From Sabellastarte sp. h YS-2021 (Eukaryota; Annelida; Polychaeta; Sabellida; Sabellidae), in the NCBI GenBank assembly GCA_964017235.1, contig OZ024938.1:50318332-50382331 (forward strand): a stretch of 64,000 bases of DNA. The letters run 5' to 3'. Shown in pieces: positions 57,116-64,000 of the stretch. Made by a program: the position numbers and the translations under genes. The number at the start of each line of letters is the position of its first letter. Position 1 is the stretch's first letter. The notes under the pieces are model-generated. The model did not search any database and was not told the DNA's origin. It saw only the letters and a list, made by a program, of their open reading frames with translations.

Positions 57116-59560
57116 GTTTGTTTGTGAACAAGATAACTCAAAAACTGACAGATGGATTTTGATAAAATTTTCAGGATATGTCCAAAATGGTAAAAGGAAG
57201 ATATGATTAAATTTTGGGAGTGATCCGGATCACTGTCTGGATCTTCTGGATCCATGAAATTTAATTTTTAAAGACAGATAACTCAAAAACTTATGGGTGC
57301 ATTTTGATGAAATTTTCAGGAAATATCCTTAATGGGACGAGGAACAAGTGATTAGATTTTGGGAGTGATCTGGATCACTGTCTGGATCATCCGGATCCAG
57401 ACTGCCAGATGTGTTTGTGTACAATATAGCTCAAAAACTTATGGATGGATTTTGATGAAGTTTTCAGGATATGTCTGAAAAGGTAAAAGGATGAAATGGT
57501 TCACTTTTGGAAGTGATCCGGATCACTATATGGATCTTCTGGATCCATGAAATGTAATTTTTAAAGACACATACCTCAAAAAGTTATGATGGATTGTGAT
57601 GACATTTTCAGCAAATGACCTAAATGGTACAAGGAACAAGTGATTCCATTTTTGGAGTGATCTGGATCACTGTCTGGATCATCTGGATCCAGGCTGCAAC
57701 ATAATTTTAGGATGAATTTTCATGATATTTTTAGGATATGTTACAAATGGTAAAAGGAAGAAGTGGTAAAAGGAAGAAATGGTTCAATTTTGCGAGTGAT
57801 CTGGACCACTATCTGGATCTTCTGGATCCATGAAATATAATTTTTAAAGACAAATAGCTCAAAAAGTCATGGGTGGATTTTGACGAAATTTTCAGAAAAT
57901 GTCCTAAATGGGACAAGGATTAGATTTTGGGAGTGATCTGGATCATCTGGATCCAGGCTGCCAGATGTGTTTGTGTACAAGATAAATAAAAAACTTATGG
58001 ACAAATTTTGATGAAATTTTCAGGATATGTCTGAAAAGGTAAAAGAATGAAATGATTGAATTTTGGAAGTGATCCGGATCACTATATGGATCTTGTGGAT
58101 CCATGAAATGTAATTTTTAAAGACAGATACCTCAAAAAGTTATGGATGGATTGTGATGACATTTTCAGCAAATGAACTAAATGGTGCGAGGAACAATTGA
58201 TTAGATTTTGGGAGTGATCTGGATCATCTGGATCCAGGCTGCCAGATGTGTTTGTGTAGAATGTAGCTGAAAAACTTATGGAGGGATTTTGATGAAATTT
58301 TCGGGATATGTCTGAAAAGGTAAAAGGATGAAATGCCTGAATTTTGGAAGTGATCCGGATCACTATATGGATCTTCTGGATCCATGTAATGTAATTTTTA
58401 AAGACAGATACCTCAAAAAGTTATGGATGGATTGTGATGACATTTTCAACAAATGACCTAAATGGTACAAGGAACCAGTGATTACATTTTTGGAGTGATC
58501 TGGATCATCTGGATCCAGGCTGCAACAGAATTTTAGGATGAATTTTGATGATATTTTTAGGATATGTTAGAAATGGTAAAAGGAAGAAGTGGTAAAAGGA
58601 AGAAATGATTCAATTTTGCGAGTGATCTGGACCACTATCTGGATCTTCTGGATCCATGAAATATAGTTTTAAAGACAAATAGCTCAAAAAGTCATGGGTG
58701 AATTTTGATGAAATTTTCAGGAAATGTCCTAAATAGGACAAGGAACAAGTGATTAGATTTTGGGAGTGATCTGGATCATCTGGATCCAGGCTGCCATATG
58801 TGTTTATGTACAAGATAAATCAAAAACTTATGGACGAATTTTGATGAAATTTTCAGGATATGTCTGAAAAGGTAAAAGAATGAAATGATTGAATTTTGGA
58901 AGTGATCCAGATCACTATATGGATCTTCTGGATCCATGAAATGTAATTTTTAAAGACAGATACCACAAAAAGTTATGGATGGATTGTTTCAGCAAAGGGC
59001 CTAAATGGTACAAGGAACAAGTGATAAAATTTTTGGAGTGATCTGGATCACTGTCTGGATCATCTGGATCCAGGCTGCCACATAATCTTGGGATGGACTT
59101 TGATATTTTTAGGAAATGTTACAAATGGTAAAAGGAAGAAGTGGTAAAAGGAAGAAATGATTCAATTTTGCGAGTGATCTGGACCACTATCTGGATCTTC
59201 TGGATCCAAGAAATGTAATGTTTAAAGACAAATAGCTCAAAAAGTCATGGATGGATTTTTATGAAATTTTCAGGAAATGTCTTAAATGGGACAAAGAACA
59301 AGTGATTAGTTTTTGGGAGTAATCTGGACCACTGTCTGGATCATGTGGATCCAGGCTGCCAGATGTGATTGTGTACAAGATAAGTAAAAAACTTATGGAC
59401 GGATTTTCATGAAATTTTTAGAATATGTCTGAAAAGGTAAAAGGATGAAATGATTGAATTTTGGAAGTTATCCGGATCACTATATGGATCTTCTGGATCC
59501 ATGAAATGTAATTTTTAAAGACAGATATAAGTGAAAGAACTAGTGATTAGCTTTTGGGAG
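57115..59560 (+). repeat. Satellite array, ~145-bp unit, about 17 copies
   Basis: Each unit has a GATCYGGATCACT block and a GGATCATCTGGATCCAGGCTG- or GGATCTTCTGGATCCATGAA-type block. Alternation of these unit types gives higher-order periods of roughly 280-560 bp. Confidence 0.9.
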
Positions 59561-59919
59561 TAATCTGGTACTATGGAGAATCCTGACCTGGTGCTCCAGG
59601 AACCAGGCTCAAGACCGACATATTCACGCCTTAACTATGTCCCGTCCGGGGATACACTGCGTCGAGACGCAATCTCTAGTTAATATTCATGAGAATCTAT
59701 GGGGTCACGGATTTCCCCTGGAATTTCCTTGCAATACTTTATAAAATTAAAATAGAAACATAGACGAAGATCAAATACTTAAAATCTAAGGTTACCTTAT
59801 CTAAGTATTATTTCTTGAATACCAATTCTAAGAACAATTCACGTGAAAATCAATTGTCAGCGAGTTTTGTCGGCGAGTTGCTGTCTGCGATTTGTTTTGT
59901 CGGCGACTTACACGTAATT

Positions 59920-61400
59920 CTGAGGTTTGTTATCTGCCATTTAAAAAAATGAGTGACCAACAATGTTTATGTTAAAAATGTAACTATTGCTAAACAATGT
60001 TAATGTATAATTCATTGCTAAAATTTAATTATGAATACCTTTTAATACTGTCATTAAATGCAGGCGATAAACTTCACTGGGTCACAAACCTCACTGGCTG
60101 AAATGTATATTAATCTGTAATAGTAAATGTGAAAGTCTTTCCATCCAGCTAAAGTTCCTGAGAAATCAAATTATTAAACACCAAGCAACACTTAAACACA
60201 AGCAAACAGGTAAATCACTACAAATCAATATTTCAAAAATCCTGAAAAATATCACATGCAGGCACACATCTACATAATTTTATTTCCTTACTTTATATTA
60301 CATTATGAAACACTCAAGGCAGTCAGGTTTATCAGTGACTCATAATTGATATTTTATAATGCTAAATATGAAACTAATTACATAAGAAGTTTCATAATAT
60401 TATTTAAGGGACTAATACATTGCTTTGTGATGAAATTTAACTTTTAAACTCTACATTTCCACAAGTGAAGCTACTATATTGCGTAAACTGTCATAAGGCA
60501 AGACAGTAGTTGTGCAAGTTGATCTACAGTTACCAAAACGTTACCACATGAGATTTAAAGATTTAGGATACCAAAGCAGGAGTTTCCATTTTTGTTGTTA
60601 CCACCATTTCTTAGGAGGCAGTGTGTATAAACTTGTACATATTCAACATGAGAGCTAGCATCCTAAAATTGGGATATCTTTGCTCTTGAACTAAAGCCAT
60701 TTGTTGCTATTGGCCAACTCAGAGAAAGAATTACTCAGAAATAATGAACTGTATTCACATCTTAGCACTGTTTCATAATCCTTCATCAATAAATCTAATA
60801 TTTTAAATAATTTTTTAAAAAATCATCATATTTTTCAACCTTGCTTACCAACAAGTTCTGTGCTGAAACAGGTACTACTAAATAATAGTTAATAATTTCT
60901 GACACCTCGCTTCTTTTTTCCATTTGTTGACTATTTAACATTTGATTTATATAATAAAATAAATTGAGAAGTATAGCAGACTATTGTTTGCAAATATTTT
61001 GGTGGAACATATTGATTTTTGGTGTTCTTGGACTATAGCAAATTTTGACCCCTGATTTGTATTTGTTTAATAGGCGATTTAATAATTTAACAGTTGACCT
61101 GGGTGAATAGGTGATGTCATCAAAATTACAAATAGATCTATTGAGTGGGTAGAGACAGCTGTAGGAAGTAATATCTGTGTACATATCAAGTGGATTTAAA
61201 TTTTATCACTGGTTATTTATTTGTCAAAGTGAAACCAAATGAATGGTTTAGGAAAATTGCATTGGGGTCAAATAGGCAAGTGTTCGGAAAGTCAAAGGTT
61301 GAATTATATAGGTTCTGCTGCGTGATGATGCCAGATTTTTAAGACTATGGTTCATCATCTAATTCTTACATTGTAGTGATCTTTCATAGTTTGTTCTTAC
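59920..61400. other. No gene seen; upstream of COASY
   Basis: AT-rich spacer. TTGTTCTTACAG just before the COASY ATG looks like an acceptor, so part of this may be an intron in the COASY 5' untranslated region. Confidence 0.45.
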
Positions 61401-61403
61401 AGC

Positions 61404-64000
61404 ATGTATAACACTGGACTACTTCTGTTGACCCAGCCTCTTCAAGTGTCTCTGAGTCGGATTCCACACCTGCTTGAACATGTTTCAGCTTTAGTGTCAA
61501 CTAAGTTGTATGTCCATGTAGTACCATCTGTGAGTCCACAGCAACTGGCCAAGGATGTCAGTCTGGCCAGAGTACCATGCACCAAACACATGAGACACTT
61601 GGTGACAAATCTGTATAGCCACAGTGCTTCTTTTTGCAGTAATCTGGATATCCAGGTCTTGCTTTCTAACATCCAAAATCAAATGCCCAAAGTCATCAAT
61701 TCTCAGGTACTTAGCAAACAGCCTCAGGTGTTGATTTTAGACAAGATGCATAGTAGTGCAGATCAGGAACTTTTGCAGAACTATCTTGCTGCTCAGTTTA
61801 CTATAAAAGCTGGAATATTGAATTTTGCTTGTTTACCTGAACCGAAAGGGGAGTCAGAGAATGCTGTGATAACAGAGGTGGATGAGGCACAGACTACATA
61901 CAGCAGTGTGTGTGTTGGTGGTACTTTTGACAGGTAGTTATAATAGAGTGAGAATTTACTTGAGTGATGTATACATTAAAATTTTATCACAAGAGAAGAT
62001 AAATTTGTACAATCCAAATTCCAAGGATGAAGTTTTTTTTTCTTTATCTTCTTGAGGGATAAAATTTAAAAGTAAATGTCATAACTCAAAAGGATTATTT
62101 TATGTTTACTATTCATCATTTTGTTTGAATAATATGTGAAAAAGTCGATATACATGTATATCTGAAAAATGCAAAAATATCAGCTGGGAAATGCATTTAA
62201 ATGAATGTAAAAACCCCACATCCTTTAAAGGCTGTGTGGGTATTGTTTTTACCCATGGTGGGCAGTGGGAAAACTCTTGTCCTGATTGAGTCTCAGAAAA
62301 TACAAGGTATAGGACGTTGATACTTGGTAGGCACATTAGTTAGGGGGTGTAGGTTTGCAATGTGATGGTGTGACCTTGATTTGACCTTTTACATTGCCAT
62401 AGTGATCTTGACTTTAAAATCTTTGCTGTGCTGTATCTTGGAAACCGTAAGGATGTTGATACTTGATAGAGACATTGGTTTGAGGGTATAGGTGTGTATC
62501 ATCGTGGTGTGACCTCAGTTTGAAATTTTACCTTGCTGTAGTGACCTTGACCTTTAAAATCTTGTCTGGGCTATATCATCAGAAACTGTAAGGTGTATGA
62601 TCTTGATACTTGGTAGGCACTTGGGTTTGGGTTGTAGGTGTCCAATGTCATGGTGTGACCATGCTGTAACCTTTGACCTTGAATCTTCTAGAATATTTCT
62701 ACGGCTATATTTGAGACATGTTTCTCCTATCACATGGAGATACATGGATTGCTGCAACTGAATATTATATATACTTTTACTTTATTGTTTTATCTCCATT
62801 GACTGCTATAGTTCAATTTATGAATTTTACAGCTTCATAACTTCAATTAATTTTACTTACTATGACTGGCAATTTGCTTTTGATTTGTCTTGACAGTGTT
62901 TTGATAATTTGTCTTTACATACATTTTCTGTCTCTTAAGTGTTATTGGTCCTGTACCTTTTCCTAATTACACTGTAAGTTGTATGTATAATGGTGTCCAA
63001 TGTTATTTCCCCAAGCTGTGGTGTACTGGCATCTCTGATGCTATTTTTCATAATTGCGGTATGTTGCAATTTCTCTTGTCACTTGCCTATCTGCTGACAA
63101 TGCCCCACCGTGGGACATTGAACTCCTCTTGCTGTGTTTCAGAATCCACACTGGACATAAGATTCTGTTGAGTGAGACATGTCTTCTAGCCAGAGAAAGT
63201 ATCACAGTTGGAGTCACAGACAACACCATGCTAAAAAGTAAGTCATGTTCATATTTTGACAATCCCCCAAAACCAACTTGTTTATGTTAAAATATTGTGA
63301 TAAGCATAGTATATGAAAGTGTCCAAAGGCGGTGTAGTTCGACAAAAATGAGGGAAACTTGTAAATTCATTATGTTGCAGTGGGAAATCTTACTGATATG
63401 TGTGTATCACATACCCAGTCAGTGCCAAAATGAATACCTGTTAAAATTGAAAGGTTTTGGAAAGACTACATAAACTCTGCAATACTAAATACTAACAGGC
63501 CATACAAGTGTGTAGATATTTTAGTTTATGAAATATTATTTTGAAGTGTTTATTTTTCAACAATACATGTATCAACATGAATGAAATATTGTGCCGTTCC
63601 CAGTCTTTTACACAAAAAAGTCATTCATGCTATAAGATTAATGTATGTATAATAGTCAGTCTCTGACACCAGTCGTTAAAGTTTCATTCATTAAATGTAT
63701 GATTTTGGTTTCAAAATTAAAGATTAAAACATTACATATATGATTATCATACAACCTCTGCTGCCCAACCTAGTATTTCCTTGTAATTTTTTACTGAAAC
63801 ACCTTTGGTATCATATGATGGGGATTCTTTAATATCCAATGTTCTGGTAAAGTGACATTAAAAGTTGAATAAATGCAATATACAGGTAAAGTTGTGGGTG
63901 AACTGATTGAACCAGTCTCCAGTCGTCTGGCCTCGGTGACCAGTTTCCTGTCCGACATCTGTCCACAACTTAACCACAGTGTAGTCCCTATTTCTGACCC
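61404..64000 (+). CDS. COASY: Bifunctional coenzyme A synthase (first three coding exons, partial)
   Basis: Exons 61404-61933, 63143-63237 and 63886-64000 (continues beyond the window) join in frame. The first 165 or so residues match the N-terminal region of animal COASY (a GLLLLTQPL start, then KLYVHVVPS, then a LDIQVLLSNI block). They are followed by VGGTFDR and, across the intron, IHTGHKILL, the nucleotide-binding TFDRxHxGH signature of phosphopantetheine adenylyltransferase. Next come ESITVGVTDNTML and VGELIEPVSSRLASVTSFL. The second domain, dephospho-CoA kinase, must lie to the right. The enzyme makes dephospho-CoA from 4'-phosphopantetheine and ATP, then phosphorylates it to CoA; in animals it is associated with mitochondria. 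The ATG at 61404 fits the family's N terminus and follows an acceptor-like site. Confidence 0.92.
62205..63060 (+). repeat. Family R143 copy in COASY intron 1
   Basis: Begins with CCTTTAAAGGCTGTG and TATTGTTTTTACCCATGG, has about three TGACCT-rich units, and shares the 3' tail (TTTACATACATTTTCTGTCTC, then AGCTGTGGTGTACTGGCATC) with the copies at 22500-22700 and 25980-26030. Confidence 0.8.

Larger units (their letters stand above)
56361..59680 (+). mobile_element. Helentron/HINE-like non-autonomous element
   Basis: The 5' subterminal repeat TATCCCCGGACG (56363-56374) is mirrored by CGTCCGGGGATA near the 3' end (59643-59654). The 5' repeat is itself part of a hairpin (TATCCCC...GGGGATA). A TGCGTC-GA-GACGCA hairpin (59658-59671) precedes a CTAG end. 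There is no target duplication and insertion was between two Ts, as shown by the uninterrupted twin of the target at about 56225. Two tandem arrays fill the inside. No Rep/helicase gene is present. Confidence 0.8.
56094..59907. mobile_element. TIR element with GTCGCCGACAAAAC ends
   Basis: Left AAGTCGCCGACAAAAC and the following 30 bp are mirrored at 59858-59907. The arms contain an internal repeat of CTCGCCGACAAAACT. Inside the left arm a unit of about 125 bp (from 56205) is duplicated. The second copy is interrupted by the Helentron-like element. Confidence 0.75.

Noticed and set aside
58082..58813. Open frames with repeated SLDPDDPDHSQNLI
   Set aside because: Periodic translation of the satellite array, not a repeat protein.

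Overview
This is a window of animal nuclear genome: AT-rich, intron-rich and dense in transposable elements. The repeats point to a lophotrochozoan, most likely a bivalve mollusc. The signs are several DIRS tyrosine-recombinase retrotransposons, a Penelope-like fragment, PIF/Harbinger elements with MITE derivatives, a Helentron-like element carrying a satellite array, and a tRNA-derived SINE whose 3' tail resembles those common in bivalves. The species is not determined. Three host genes can be supported, plus one weak candidate exon.

Host genes. (1) 6620-24987 (+): the 3' part of a gene for a type I membrane protein with tandem farnesoic-acid-O-methyltransferase-like (Methyltransf_FA) domains, a Ser/Thr-rich stalk, one membrane span and a short tail with an NPxY motif. 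Thirteen exons join in one frame (611 codons plus stop); the 5' end lies left of the window. (2) 26959-29049 (-): a large, probably terminal exon of a conserved-looking protein I do not recognise. It converges on gene 1. (3) 61404-64000 (+): the first three coding exons of bifunctional coenzyme A synthase (COASY), running off the right edge.

Region by region. 1-6000: a decayed 5.4 kb DIRS element in an intron of gene 1. 6600-25000: gene 1, whose introns hold a TA-flanked MITE, a Harbinger MITE, a solo DIRS terminal repeat next to a duplicated splice acceptor, an array of about 143-bp repeats rich in nuclear-receptor half-sites, and a 5'-truncated Penelope-like fragment. 25000-29050: convergent 3' ends and gene 2. 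29390-39147: one PIF/Harbinger transposon with a TTA target duplication, expanded by an L2/CR1-like insertion (7-bp duplication) and a second DIRS element. 39150-45200: Harbinger relics, a Harbinger MITE and a palindromic MITE. 46417-53511: a nest of a TA-MITE, a second copy of the same MITE, a TA-flanked TIR element and a third DIRS element. 53514-55818: no gene seen. 55833-55986: SINE with a 14-bp duplication. 56094-59907: a TIR element with a Helentron-like satellite carrier inside it. 59920-61400: no gene seen. 61404-64000: COASY.

The host genes show no obvious shared pathway. The most unusual points are the tandem Methyltransf_FA receptor-like protein with a possible DIRS-derived cassette exon, the Helentron-like element whose empty site is preserved next to it, and the nested DIRS elements whose ends can be read from their own internal complementary regions.
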